The notes under the pieces are model-generated. The model was not told the origin of the DNA and searched no databases. It saw only the letters and a program-made list of their open reading frames with translations. The position numbers were made by a program, and so were the translations under genes. This document shows positions 1-13,500 of a stretch of DNA of 64,000 nt, one piece after another. The stretch is from positions 558,001-622,000 of the forward strand of contig NW_023503608.1 of assembly GCF_014529535.1 (NCBI RefSeq), read 5' to 3'. This DNA comes from Bradysia coprophila. Lineage: Eukaryota; Arthropoda; Insecta; Diptera; Sciaridae. How positions within the stretch are numbered: the first letter of the stretch is position 1; each line of letters opens with the position of its first letter.

Positions 1-777
1 TACTTACGTATTTTCGTACTTATTTTGAAATGTAGGCGCGAAGGAAATTTACATTTTCACTCTTTCTTCGAAATTGGTTTAAAGCATTTCTATCTTTCAA
101 AATTAAATATTTATCGAACTGAAATTTATATTTCATGTAAACAATCTCTCATTGTCCTAAAAATTGAACTAATTTTGTGATTTTCTCCTTTTCGATCGAA
201 TGATTTTCTTTATTACAAATCTTGACGATCGGAGAATTCAATCAGTTGGCTGAATTTATAAACTTTCACGGTCACTATAGTCACGCATAATAAAAGTGCT
301 AGCATCGTCAATATTAAAATTTCGGGACATTTCTTTTCAAAAATTATAAAATGTGTCAGAAAATGTGTGTAATTAGATAGTGAACAGTTTATGTGTAAGT
401 GATAGTAGCAGCTATCGTTGAAAGTGGTAAAAATTGATTTCGAAAAGTTTACAACAGTTTCACCGACTTGTCAAAATTAATTGGCATTTGTAAGTGTGTG
501 TGCCTCAAATGTATATTACACAGAGCTTATTTTTGCTTCACGATTTCGTCTACGTAATTCCTGTCTATCCCACTATTATGTCATTGGAGCCAATCACTGA
601 ATCGATGAACTATTGCACAATATCTGTACAAAAGTGAAGCGTGGGATAGTCGAAGCATAGTGCATTACTGTACTATTACTAGACTCTATTTGCTAAACGT
701 TTGAAGCGATTGTTTCGAAGTAAGCATTAAACGTTTAAATCGTCATAGATAAGGGAGTAACAAGACATATTCAACAG
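1..777. other. 5' flank and probable leader of the SNTX-like gene
   Basis: No coding exon is seen here. The stretch is AT-rich and lies directly upstream of the ATG at 778. It probably holds the promoter and 5' untranslated region of that gene. No clear TATA box with an initiator at the right spacing was found, so no transcription start is proposed. Confidence 0.5.
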
Positions 778-2394
778 ATGGCCATAACAACTACAGACAA
801 AACCTATGTCGCTGCTGTTGGGCGAGTGGCTTATATTGGCAGCCTTTTCAACTGCAGGACAAATAGCTTCTTAAATTTCAGACTGTTTTCCAAGCCATTG
901 GATGAACAAATCATAGAAACAACAGACAACTGGCATTCTAACATCGAGATGACCAAGACCAACAGCTTCAATGAGAAATTTGACATGCTCAGCATCGCTG
1001 CTGAGCTTAGACTGAGCATCTTGTGCGGTTTAATTGAAGTCGGTGGCAGTGGCCGCTTCCTGAAAGACGTTAAGAAGAGTGCTCGAGCAACAAAGGCAAG
1101 TTTAGTCTATTCCGCCACAACGAAGTACGATGAGATCAACATCATTGACGAGCGTGTCAAAAAGTGCATCAACTATAATATGTTGAGCAGCACGGATGCA
1201 ACTCATGTTGTAATTGGAATCAGTTGGGGTGGAAACGTAATCATTTCGGTCGAAGATAGCAATTCTGAAGGAAAAGAAAAGCAAACCATCGAAGGCAATA
1301 TGCAAGCGGCCGTTAAGAAATTTAGAGACTCATTTGAAGTGAATGGCAGCGGTTCGGTGAACATTGACGAATCAGTGGTGGAAGAAATGACAAATTTCAA
1401 ATTCGAGCTCTTTGGAGACCTGTTGAATGACACCAATCCTCAAACTATTGCTGAAGCTCTTGAAATTATCCGGCTCGCACCCACGAGTATTAAACAAGCT
1501 AACAACGGAAGAGGAAAAGCAGTGGCATACACTCTCGTTCCAATTCAAAAATTGAGAGACATTTTGCACATAGACCGCGATGTTAGTGAGGTTATAAATC
1601 ATATTAGCAGTGAAACTATTCGGAAAGTGGTTTCGTTATTCGACGACATGAACATTGCTGAACAGAAGTTGAACGACTTGGTGAATGATGTGAATAGCTT
1701 TGCCGTCTATATTGATCCAATTCAGCTTGAACAATTGAATGAACTGCAAAATAACTACGAGTTCTTTCAACATAATATCCGCGATAAACTAGCAAAGCTT
1801 CTGAACACATCAGTTGAGGTGAAAGACATCGTATCACTCGTAGAACAAACGGTCAACAAAGCAAAAAGTGATGATCTCTCTCCAAAGCGAATCGAAGCTC
1901 GTGTGCGTCAGTTGTACGTTTTGTATCGGGAAATTGACTTTGTCAGGAATTTGATGGGACAGAATGTTGAAATGCTGGACGTGAAAACTGATTTTAAATG
2001 GTACCTGCTGAGAAACAAACAACGAGATGTTATCGTGATGTGTTACAATTTTCAGCAAACCATGGACGAGACGATGGAGACATTTGTTCAGTTGAAGACT
2101 AGAGAGTATACAAAACGTCCTTTGTTTGCAGCGATCAATCTGTGCTTGGATGGTGTCTCGACAACATTGGCTAGGGAAGATAAAGTGCCATCAGTAAGAG
2201 TGTTCCGTAACGCGAATGAAGTTCAAATTAGTGACTTGACTAGTTCTGATGATTCCGATAACGATGCTGACATATATGTACCACTCATTCAGAACGAGGT
2301 CAACATTGATACAGAGCTCAGTACGCTGGCTGACATTTCGAGGGTGACACAATACTTTTTATTTAACGAAAAGTATAAATATTTTCATTACTAA
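778..2394 (+). CDS. SNTX-like (MACPF/CDC-like domain) protein, single exon
   Basis: This intact 538-residue reading frame has no introns. Residues about 10-120 carry the family pattern: a short 'xxxVGRxxxxGSLFNCR' start and then a 'GLIEVGGSGRFLKD' block followed by a Ser/Thr/Tyr-rich strand. That matches the N-terminal MACPF/CDC-like domain of stonustoxin-like proteins. A helical middle region (about 255-375) and a thioredoxin-like region (about 375-480) follow in the order usual for the family, then an acidic Ser/Asp-rich stretch near 490-505. Family knowledge: members include fish venom pore-formers, but most animal members are non-venom proteins of unknown or immune-linked role, so toxicity should not be assumed. 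No signal peptide is seen, which suggests a cytoplasmic product or unconventional release. A poly(A) signal lies about 145 nt after the stop. Family call is by pattern recognition only. Confidence 0.72.
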   Translation: MAITTTDKTYVAAVGRVAYIGSLFNCRTNSFLNFRLFSKPLDEQIIETTDNWHSNIEMTKTNSFNEKFDMLSIAAELRLSILCGLIEVGGSGRFLKDVKKSARATKASLVYSATTKYDEINIIDERVKKCINYNMLSSTDATHVVIGISWGGNVIISVEDSNSEGKEKQTIEGNMQAAVKKFRDSFEVNGSGSVNIDESVVEEMTNFKFELFGDLLNDTNPQTIAEALEIIRLAPTSIKQANNGRGKAVAYTLVPIQKLRDILHIDRDVSEVINHISSETIRKVVSLFDDMNIAEQKLNDLVNDVNSFAVYIDPIQLEQLNELQNNYEFFQHNIRDKLAKLLNTSVEVKDIVSLVEQTVNKAKSDDLSPKRIEARVRQLYVLYREIDFVRNLMGQNVEMLDVKTDFKWYLLRNKQRDVIVMCYNFQQTMDETMETFVQLKTREYTKRPLFAAINLCLDGVSTTLAREDKVPSVRVFRNANEVQISDLTSSDDSDNDADIYVPLIQNEVNIDTELSTLADISRVTQYFLFNEKYKYFHY

Positions 2395-2539
2395 AATCTT
2401 AGGTAAAAAAACAAATTCTCCACTTTTCATTACTTAAGTTATTTTAAGGTATTTTTTGATCTTGTGACTTTAGTGTTGAGATTTTTATTCTTATATTACG
2501 CTGGAAAAATGTTAGCGGCAAGTTGCTAAAATGTGAATG

Positions 2540-2545
2540 AATAAA
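2540..2545 (+). promoter_or_regulatory. AATAAA poly(A) signal of the SNTX-like gene
   Basis: The hexamer AATAAA lies about 145 nt downstream of the stop codon at 2394 and is the first good signal on this strand. It places the end of this transcript roughly 200 nt short of the tail of the convergent repeat-protein gene. Confidence 0.55.
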
Positions 2546-2755
2546 GTTTTCTTAACCCGTATGTATGGAACATTGTGAAGAGTTTTCTTACGACTAAAAT
2601 TTAATGATTACGAAAATTACACAACGGATTCAAAATTAGCATAAATGGCAGTACAAAACAAAATACTATTTCCCTACCTACACAGATGCTGTAAAATTGA
2701 AATTTATCCAAACCTTAATAGTAATGACAGAAAGAAACAACAGGGAAATGTCATC

Positions 2756-2761
2756 TTTATT
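2756..2761 (-). promoter_or_regulatory. AATAAA poly(A) signal of the repeat-protein gene
   Basis: AATAAA read on the minus strand begins only a few bases after the TAA stop at 2767-2769, giving a very short 3' untranslated region. Confidence 0.6.
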
Positions 2762-2766
2762 CTTAT

Positions 2767-4524
2767 TTAGCACTTGCCATTTGATGGTGCTTTCGGTCGG
2801 CATATTTTACTGCGACCATTCGATCCATAAACGATGTTACAGGAGAATGTAAAGTATCCGCACGTTGACGATTTTGTATAGTAAGTCGACGCAAATTCTT
2901 TGTTATCTTCGGGTGGTGTTTTGTTGTTGTCTAAGCTACCACTAACCGATTTTGTAACCGTAACATAGGTGTCTGGAGTATTTTTTGGATTGGTTTCCTT
3001 GTCGGCAACATTATGTGTTATGTGTTTTGATGGTAAGAATCGGGTGTGGTACTTCTTTTCTTCAGGAACTTTTTCGGTGGTCGTAGGTGGTGGACTGACC
3101 TGCGTTTTACCATTTTGTGTTTGTGTCAACCGATATTTGATGGATGGCACAACAACTGCAGCCTGTTGCTTTTGTGTTGGTGAATTTTGTGAGAAAGTTT
3201 TGCTATTTTCGGATGTGTTGATGTTATGGTTTTTGCTCGGTTTTAGTGTTGTTGACACTGTACTTGCGGTCACTTCTTTGATCGGCTCCAATTTAATTTC
3301 CTTCTTTGGCTTGTCGTCTTTATCCAATTTGCTCGATCTGGATTCCAAATCACCGTTCACTTTCTCCGATGAGTCATAGTCTTCATCGTCGTATTCATCT
3401 TCATCGTCGTCATACTCGAATTGGTCGGTTTCAGTACTTGGAGGTCCGTTGAATGATGTTACTAAAACGAAACGACGAAACTAAAATGAACGGAACAACA
3501 TTAACCAGTGACGTGACTACCTGATGTTTGTTTAGATGTTCTCAGTCGCAAATCATTCACATCGGCAATATCAGAATGAATTCGGGAAGGCTGTTGTGTC
3601 AAATTTTCGTCGCCGATGTTTCTGAATAAAAAAGGTATTAGAGCTTAGGTACTCCATCATTTTTATCAAATATATTACCTATTCGATCTGGCAAATTGTC
3701 CTATTGATTGGAACAACTTTTTGTTTTGCTCTCTATAAGAAGCTACTTGTTCTTTAGTACCGGATGCGGATTGAGCTGCACCATGGTAGGAGATTCCATA
3801 CCTTCAAATCGAAAAACTTTATAAATTTCAGAAAAGAAATACAATTTTAGGATCTCACTTAAAGTTTCCATTAATTTGAGATTGACTCTGACCGCTGTAT
3901 GCTCCAGATTGTGCAGATGCTTGTCCGCCACCATTAAATATATTATTTTGTTCATCTAAAGCTTCACCTTCCGGTCGGAAACCAATTTGAGCTTGTGAAG
4001 ATGTTTGACCCGGTCCACTACTTTGAGCATCGGCTAATCCTCCTTTCTCATTTGCTTGAACTTCAGATTGACTCTGATGTTGAACACCGCCACTTTGCGA
4101 CGAGGCGGATGTTCCACCAGTTTTGGCATTGACTTCTACTTGTGACTGAGATTTTCCCGCACCTCCTGTTCCTTGGGCTGAACTCAAAGCACCATCAGCT
4201 GTTCCAGCCACCTAACGTTTCGAATTTTTGCTTAAATTGACTTCTAAAATGAATAATTAATATATACCTGAGCTTGAGCCGATCGATCCTTGTCGGATGT
4301 TTGTGCATTTGCGGAAAAGCTTCCTGATCCGCTATATGTTCCTTGAACTTGAGTTTGGGCAGTTCCACCATTCTTTGTGCCTTGGGCACTAGCAACAGCT
4401 TCTCCGTTTTTGACTGAAGTTTCAGCTTGTGAAAATGAATCATCACCTTCAGCACCAGGTAACTGCAAATTAGCAGGAGCACCTGGATAGAATTGTCCGC
4501 CAGCTCCTGTGGCTGATCCAGCTC
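2767..4524 (-). CDS. Repeat-protein gene, non-repetitive C-terminal exons
   Basis: Five exons (4524-4268, 4211-3859, 3801-3679, 3621-3521, 3461-2767) leave the phase 1-1 pattern. The first two encode Ala/Gln/Ser-rich sequence with recurring SQSQ and AQAQ pairs. The next two encode more ordinary sequence with YREQNKKLFQSIGQFARSN. The last has an acidic DDDEDEYDDEDYD run, a Lys/Thr/Ser-rich stretch likely to be O-glycosylated, and a terminal block TCGYFTFSCNIVYGSNGRSK with further cysteines before the stop (STCGYFTFSC ... KICRP ... GKC). That compact cysteine block looks like a conserved module for cross-linking or assembly. Confidence 0.75.
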
Positions 4525-7500
4525 CTTCAACAATTTTTATTTGGTTTTATTTGGTTCGAAAATTGTTAACTACTTCACATTTACCTGTACCACTACCAGG
4601 GTAAGTGCTTCCTTGTCCTCCAGGATAAATGCTTCCTTGTCCACCAGGGAATGTACTGCCTTGTCCACCAGGATAACTACTGCCTTGTCCACCAGGATAG
4701 ATTCCTTGTCCACCAGGATAAGTGTTTCCTTGTCCACCAGGGTATGTACTTCCTCCGGAACCGCCTGTAAAATTGTGCCAAATATCCATTTAATATAAAT
4801 TTAAGATTGTGTTACGGAAATAGTTACGCCTTTTCGCTTCAACGACCAAAAAAATACATGTAACTGAGCTATGCCGTAATTTCATCACTTTATTAATATA
4901 TTGACTTTTGCACATGTCTTTTTTGCCTTGTCAAGCAACTCAATGCTCTGCCTAGGACCGAAGTCAACTGTATCATAACTCAAATAGAGCGCCGAAATTA
5001 TATCGAGTTGACTATTATTTATCGGTGGTTTTGAGTGTGAAGTGGATTGAATACAGTACAATTTTCATACAACGTTAATCAGTATTTCCAAAGCACTGTC
5101 AAGCACTGAAGCTGACTTTGACATCACTCAATTAGAAGGCCAAAAACACACCTGTTGACTATTAAAAAAAAAGAAAAAGATAGCCATTGTATGAAAAAGA
5201 ATAGCCAACTTTGATCGGTTCAGTCCTCTATTTGAGTGACGTCAAAGTCAGCTTCGGTGCTTGACAGTGCTTTGGTGTTTCATAGAAATCTTACCACTTT
5301 TAATATTTCACTTCGTTTACAATTAGATAAAGGGAAATTATATTCAAGTGATTGTTTTTTCTGAGTTTACTAATTGGAGTACCTTTTGGAAAAAATAGTT
5401 TACTTGCAGTACCCTGCGAAAATGAAATGAAATTTTCGCAAGGGGCAGACAGTTGACACTGACGATAATTTTCATTTTCGCAGGGCTTCGCAAGTAATAG
5501 TCTAGTAAAAAAATATAAATGAATCTGTAATGAAAAATATGATTCCATCATAGCCATATTCAAAAATTATAACGGTAAAGTGGAAGGGAAAAAATTGGTA
5601 AACTGAATTGAAAATTCCGTTGAATAATGCTCACGTTGATGTTAATTTTGCACATTTAATTGGTATTTCCATTTAAAACAATGGTCGTTACTATAAGCAA
5701 TGGTAGTTTGATTTTTTATATTGGTAAAAAAACAGTAATAACGGTCGGGTCGACATCTAACTAATATTGGTACAAAAAATTTGTAATAACGTTCAACCCA
5801 ACAAAATAAATGGTCGTTTATTACTATCTCTTATATAAACGTTCAGCTAGGTTCTCAGAAGTAATTTCGTTTATACAATGTACCTACCATCGATCAACCC
5901 GTAATTTAAGGATTGTTTTTCTTCGTTCGTTTTAATTTTTTTTTTCGGAAAAATATCATTTTTGGGCGTTGAAAATAAATATCTAATCTATCTTTTTATA
6001 TAGCATGATATAAACTACCTTGTCCACCTGGATAGCTTCCTTGTCCACCTGGATAGCTTCCTTGTCCACCTGGATAGCTTCCTTGTCCACCTGGATAGGA
6101 GCTTCCTTGTCCACCTGGATAGGTGCTTCCTTGTCCACCTGGATAAGTGCTTCCTTGTCCACCAGGCAATGTGCTACCTTGTCCACCTGGATAAGTGCTT
6201 CCTTGTCCACCAGGCAATGTGCTACCTTGTCCACCTGGATAAGTGCTTCCTTGTCCACCAGGCAATGTGCTACCTTGTCCACCTGGATAAGTGCTTCCTT
6301 GACCACCAGGGTATGTACTTCCTCCGGAACCACCTGTAAAAATATGTAAAATACTCATTTATTTTTGAATTTACGTTTAATGTAAAAGCTACAACGACTA
6401 AGAAATTTCATGATCCATTCACGACAGCGATTTGACTTTTAAGCGAATACGAGTATGGCCAAAATACACTGATAATTTTCTAATATTTTAGTTTTCATTA
6501 TTTTTCGCTCTGAGTTATCAAATATGCTAAAAACACGATTTTTCAGGTTAGGATGCCCATAACCCGACAACGACCCAAAATCAAGGTCATCACCCAACCG
6601 ATCCTTCATTAGAGACCTATTAACCATTGATTACAACATTAACATGTTGTCGACCTGCTTGTTCCCACGCCTTCTTCTACAGCGTGTGTATAATTCTATT
6701 CAATACTATTTTCCAAAAAAAAATAAGAAAAGCTCAGTTCACCCTGCAAAGATGGTCTAGCTACGGCCCTGCTTTTTCGATTTTAAATATATTCGTTTAA
6801 TCTGATGTGAAAAACTGGTTTCACATTCAACATTTAGGGGCCATCCAAATAGTGCGCAATCTTTTTGGGGGGAGGAAGTCTGACAAAAGCGTGCTGCCAT
6901 ACATTTCAATGGATTGAGATGACACAAACAATAAATTTTTCGGATTGTCTAAGGTGATCATCAATTTTTAAGTGTTTACTTGTAAATAAAAAGAAAGGCC
7001 GTGGTTGCTAAATTGCTACAAGTGGCAAGTTTAATCTCAATCTGCTTACTGCTCTTTGAATTACTAGCTTTCTAATGACACCACATTAGAAGTGTTTGCA
7101 AAAGAAAGTTTTTATTAAATAAAAACATTATTCATCCTTTCACCAAAACTCGAATACTGTGCTCTAGGTGATTAAGCTGTACAAATGTATAATATGAGCA
7201 AAAGGCCATTTACATTGCTGTAACAGGTAAAATAGATAGTTTGCGCAAATGATAATAATTTATTAGTCAACTTATGAGTCACCTCTTCATACAAGACGTT
7301 CTGTAAGATTACTCATAATTTCAAAGTTACAAGTTGACTTATAAATTATACGTCATTTGCGCAGATTGTCTAATAGGGTGGAGCGGGAAAAAAATTTCGA
7401 TTTTTTATCCAATTTCGACATCGTGATCCAGAATCAGTAACTCCCACTGATCATTTTTCCGAAAAAAGATTTTTTTAATTTTATGATTTAGGGGTGCCGC

Positions 7501-10500
7501 CGATGGTATTTTTGAGTAGAGTGTAAGGGATTTTTCAAACATTTATAGCGTAGAAACCTTTTCCGATGGGTTCAATGATCTTGGTCATAAAATGTCTAGA
7601 AAAGTCCAAAATTTATTTAAGTATAACATTAAATTTGAAAACAATCAATTTTGTGGACTTACGGCACTTCAAAGTTAAAGCTCTGTTCCCAACGAAAAAT
7701 TCATCAACTTTGAAGTGAAATCTCGGTATGAAGTTGCATTATGACATAAATCAAATTAAGCGTTATTTAACATGTAATTTAATGAGGAATTCAAAACAAA
7801 AGAAATATTTGAAAAAAATTACAAATTGTAGATGTTATTGACAAAGGGTGACGTTCATGCAAAACGTTCAAGAACATCTACAATTTGTAATTTTTTTCAA
7901 ATATTTCTTTTGTTTTGAATTCCTCATTAAATTACAAGTTAAATAACGCTTAATTTGATTTATGTCATAATGCAACTTCATACCGAGATTTCACTTCAAA
8001 ATTGATGAATTTTTCGTTGGGAACAGAGCTTTAACTTTGAAGTGCCGTAAGTCCACAAAATTGATTGTTTTCAAATTTAATGTTATACTTAAATAAATTT
8101 TGGACTTTTCTAGACATTTTATGACCAAGATCATTGAACCCATCGGAAAAGGTTTCTACGCTATAAATGTTTGAAAAATCCCTTACACTCTACTCAAAAA
8201 TACCATCGGCGGCACCCCTAAATCATAAAATTAAAAAATTCTTTTTTCGGAAAAATGATCAGTGGGAGTTACTGATTCTGGATCACGATGTCGAAATTGG
8301 ATAAAAAATCGAAATTTTTTCCCGCTCCACCCTATTGTCTAATATCATTTCTGGTCGTTGAAAATACATATTGATTCAATCGGTTTTTATACTAGGTTAT
8401 GTACTACCTTGTCCACCAGGGAATGTACTTCCTTGTCCACCAGGATAAGTGCTTCCTTGTCCACTGGGGTAAGTGCTTCCTCCGGTACCACCTGGATGTC
8501 AAACACTTATTTATTTTTGAATTTACGTTTAATAGGGGTATTCCCGACCCGAGTTTAATTTTTTGACAATAAATACAGTTTTAGTTTACCATCAAAGTGT
8601 CGCCGGATCTTGATTTTATTTATGAAATCAGTAAAACTGATGTCTCTAAAGCAAAAGACAGTGAGCTGGAAAAAATTCTTCACATTGAACGTCGAACACG
8701 TGATCCCGTTCCGTGACATGAGAGCACAGTTTCTATTGTCTATAACTATTTACAAATACGAATACTTTTTCCGGCTCACTGCCGTCATTGCCTCTAGTTT
8801 CAGAGGTATCAGTTCTACAGATTTCAATAATAAAATCAAGATCCGACGATAGTTTGGTGGTAAATATTAAACTCGGGTCGGGAATACCCTTAATGTAAAA
8901 GCTGCAACGACTTAAAAAATTTCATGATCCATTCACGACAGATATTTGACTTTTAATGGAATACGAGTATGGTCAAAATACACTGAAAATTTTCTCATAT
9001 TGATCTTAGGCCAAAATGCACTGAATTTTCTTTCACACACACACTTCAAATTTTAAAAATCGACACATTTTCTGTTTTTTGTCAATATCCTCTCTAGCAA
9101 CCAAACTATTAAGGTGGTGAAAGAATCAAGTAGCCTTTGGAATTTACATGTACATTACAGCGGTATCAAATGATTGTCAGGAGCTTCATCTATTCATATC
9201 CCACCACAAATTTTTTCGACAAAATATCATTTCTGGTCGTTGAAAATAAATATCTAATCTATCGTTTTATGTAGCATGATATAAACTACCTTGTCCACCA
9301 GGCAATCCACTGCCTTGTCCACCAGGATAAGTGCTTCCTTGTCCACCAGGATAAGTGCTTCCTTGTCCACCTGGATAAGTGCTTCCTTGTCCGCCTGGAT
9401 AAGTGCTTCCTTGTCCTCCTGGATAAGTGCCTCCTTGTCCACCTGGATAAGTGCCTCCTTGTCCACCAGGCAATGTGCTTCCTTGTCCACCAGGCAATGT
9501 GCTTCCTTGTCCACCAGGAAATGTGCTACTTTGTCCACCAGGCAATGTGCTACCTTGTCCACCTGGATAAGTGCTTCCTTGACCACCAGGGTATGTACTT
9601 CCTCCGGAACCACCTGTACAAATATGTGAAATACTTATTTATTTTTGAATTTACGTTTAATGTAAAAGCAGCAATGTTCATATTAAAAGCTACAACGACT
9701 AAAAAATTTCATGATCCATTCACGCCAGATATTTGACTTTTAAATGAATACGAGCATGGCCAAAATACACTGAAAATTTTCTCTATTGGTTTTAAGCCAA
9801 ATACACTGATTTTCTTTCAAACACACACGGAATTTTAAAAATCGACACTTTTTCTGTTTCGTAGTTTATTGAATTTTTCTAAATTTTGCTTGTATTTACA
9901 TGGAGAAATCAATCAATGTGTCGGTTTTCAAAATTCCGTGGGTGTAATGATTTTGGACCGAAAAACAATGAAACTTTTTTCGCGAAAGCGTTAAGTATTG
10001 AACAACTCTGGAAGAATTAAGCTGGGTACTGTCAAAAATACGTTTTTCAAACAATGTGATACAATACACACGCTGTAGAAGAAGGCGTGGAAACGAGGTA
10101 TGATTTTTATTGGCAATGATTTATTGATTTACTTCAATGAAATGTAATTTTGATGGCCACAAAAACACATGAAGAAGGAACATATGAAACAAGAACGGGT
10201 TTCTCATTGATAATTTAATTCTGTTTAGTTTCACTGAAAATCTTCGAAACGGTGTCTATAAAGTCACACGGTAAAAATAGCAAATGTTTTCAATAAAACT
10301 TAGACTCGTGTGAATTACGGCCCTCGCTTCGATCTGGCCGCAAACTTCATACTCGTTAAAATTTGTTCTGTTTATTCGGTTTTGTTTACAAGGCAAAATC
10401 ACATAACAAGAAAAATACTGTTGAAATAGATACAAAACTTCGGTTTGCAACATCAGCTGGATCGTTAGACCAACATAATCTATCTTAGAACCTAACCCGA

Positions 10501-13500
10501 GGACCTAACCTCAGGAATTCCATTCTCAGCCAAATTTTTTTTTTGAATCGGTTGAGATTTCCTCAAGTTATCGTGTTAACAAAGCCTTCTTTTGAGAACT
10601 ACTCCCAGATGGTTGAAGCGAAACCACCCATTTTCGAATGTGACACGAGGATTTCAATACTTCATCGAATAAAAAAAAAGTTTTTAAAAATCCGTGGAAA
10701 TTTACTCAAGTTATCGTGTTAACAAAGAGCACAAAATTGTTACATTTAATGTTTTTTAATCACATTTCCATACATTTTTTTGATCATAGTTAACGTGTTA
10801 CGTACAGTGTACTTTCTTTTGTAAGACCCATGACTTACAGTCAAGGTAATAAATAAAATTGGTAAATTGAACATTTACATGGGATAATTTAGGTTTATTT
10901 TAGTAGTGAAAACATATTATTTTCATTGGTAAATCCAAATCAAAAGAATGTTTATTTTATTCAAAATAATGGTGTTTGATCAAATTTAAAAGGTCATGTC
11001 GAAATTGATAGTGGTCGTGTCAGAATCTTCTAAAAATTAATAAAATCTTTATGTTGTTTTAATATCCAGCTCATTTTGCTGTATCTACGTATTGTTAATA
11101 TAGCCGAAAATCATTTTCTCAAAATGGTAGTTTTAGATTTTTAATGGTTCCTTAAAGTTTTTTCAATCGGTAGGTTTAGTTAGAAAGGGTACAGTAATTG
11201 TTTTTCGTTAAATATCATGATATTAACTACCTTGTCCACCAGGCAATGCACTGCCTTGTCCACCAGGCAATGTGCTACCTTGTCCACCTGGATAAGTGCT
11301 TCCTTGACCACCAGGGTATGTACTTCCTCCGGAACCACCTGTAAAAATATGTGAAATACTCATTTATTTTTGAATTTACGTTTAATGTAAAAGCTACAAC
11401 GACTAAAAATTTCAAGATCCATTCGTGACAGATATTTGACTTTTAAGCGAATATGAGTATGGCCATAATACACTGAAAATTTTCTTATATTGATTTTGGG
11501 CCAACGAAGTTACTTTAGTGCAAGGTTCTGAAAGAACAGGTTAAAAAAATAGTTTTTATCACGTTGACATTTCAAACAATCTGTGATGAGTGTTTTCAAC
11601 AAAAAGCATCTATTTGTCAAAATTTGTGTGTCACCGCCTTCTTGATCAACTCAGAATTGACTTAATCTGTTCTTTCAGAACCTTGCCATTAGTGTAGTTT
11701 TGTCGAAATATCTTTATTTTAAAGGAATATACATGGAAAATTCATGAAAAATTTGATTTTTTCATCTTAGAAATGTTTTATTGACCACCCTCTATTTTTT
11801 ACTTGGTGATATTACAGTGAATTTTTGACGGAAATTTAATGATTCACCGAATCGCCGAATTAATTTTTATTTTCATTAATGATCCGAGGTAGAAATGTTC
11901 GAATCCATGGAAAAGTCAATTTTTTCATTTCGTACTGGTCACCCTGTATTTTCTGCGAAGTCACTTCTAAGGAGACTTTTGTGCATTAATTCAATACTCC
12001 GGCGAATTGCTGAAGAAACTAAATTTTTTGAAAAACTATTTTTCTCTCTGAGTTATCAAATATGCGAAAGAAACACGATTTTTGAGGTTAGTATGCCCAT
12101 AACCCGAAAACGACCAAACATCAAGCTTATCATCCAATGATTCCAACTTTAACATGTTGTCCACCTGCTCATTCTCACGCCTTCTTCTATAGCGTGTGCA
12201 TTCAATACTATTTTCCAAAAAAAAAAAATCAGAAAAGCTCAGCTCACCTTGCAAATATGGTCTAGCTAGGGCCCTGATTTTTTGAGTTTAAATATATTCG
12301 TTTAATCTGATGTGAAAATTGGTTTCACATTTACGTATAATTATTTGATTTACTTTCCGGAAGCCAATTTTTTCTGGCTCCACGGGCATCGGTCCAATTT
12401 GCCCATATGGAAAAGGAGACACTAACTGACTAGACTGTAGACTCTCTACTTGGTATAAAGCCTGCAATAAAGGTGGTGTGTCATGAGACAAATCAGGGTG
12501 AGACAAGTAATAAATTTCTCGGATTTTTTTAGGTGCTCATACATTTTTAAGTGTTTACTTGTAAATAAAAAGGAATGCCGTGGTTGCTAAATTTTACAAG
12601 TGGCAAGTTTGATTTGAAGGTGCTGTTTACTGCTCTTTGAATTACTAGCTTGCTGATGACACCACATTAGAAGTGTTTCCGATAGAAATTTGTATACTAA
12701 AAAATCATTATTCATCCTTTCACCAAAGCTCGAATTCTGTGCTCTAGGTGATTAAGCAGTACAAATGTATAATATGAGCAAAAGGCCATTTACATTGCTG
12801 TAACAGGTAAAATAGATAGTTTGCGCAAATGATGTTCTGGAAGGTTATTTATAATTTCCAACTTATAAGTTGACTTATAAACTATACGTCATTTGCGCAG
12901 ATTGTCTAATATCATTTCTGGTCGTTGAAAATACATATTGATTCAATCGATTTATACTAGGTTATGTAATACCTTGTCCACCAGGGAATGCACTGCCTTG
13001 TCCACCAGGATAAGTGCTTCCTTGTCCACCTGGATAAGTGCTTCCCTGTCCACCTGGATAGCTTCCTTGTCCACCTGGATAAGTGCTTCCTTGACCACCA
13101 GGGTATGTACTTCCTCCAGAACCACCTGTACAAATATGTGAAATACAAATTTACTTTTGAATTTACGTTTAATGTAAAAGCTACAATGTTCATACTAAAA
13201 GCTACAACGACTAAATAATTTCATGATCCATTCACGCCAGATATTTGACTTTTAAAGGAATACGAGCATGGCCAAAATACACTGAAAATTTTCTCATATT
13301 GATTTTAAACCGACTACACTCTCATTATTCCATAGATTAGAACAATTATTACACACACGGAATTATGAAAACCGACACATTTTCTGTTTCTGTGTTTTAC
13401 TTGAGTTTCCAATTTCTCCTTTTAAAAACACATACAAAATTCACAAAAAACCAGTAAACCAAAAAACAGAAAATGTGTCGGTTTTCAAAATTTTGCGAGT

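Noticed and set aside
2969-3379. A 136-residue plus-strand frame
   Set aside because: It is the antisense shadow of the last exon of the repeat-protein gene.
5983-6358. Long open frames on both strands over the repeat exons, with repeats such as IQVDKEAL or SLSTRISA
   Set aside because: Units of 21 and 24 nt without stops leave several frames open at once. Only the YPGGQ frame has matching splice phases and links to a signal peptide.
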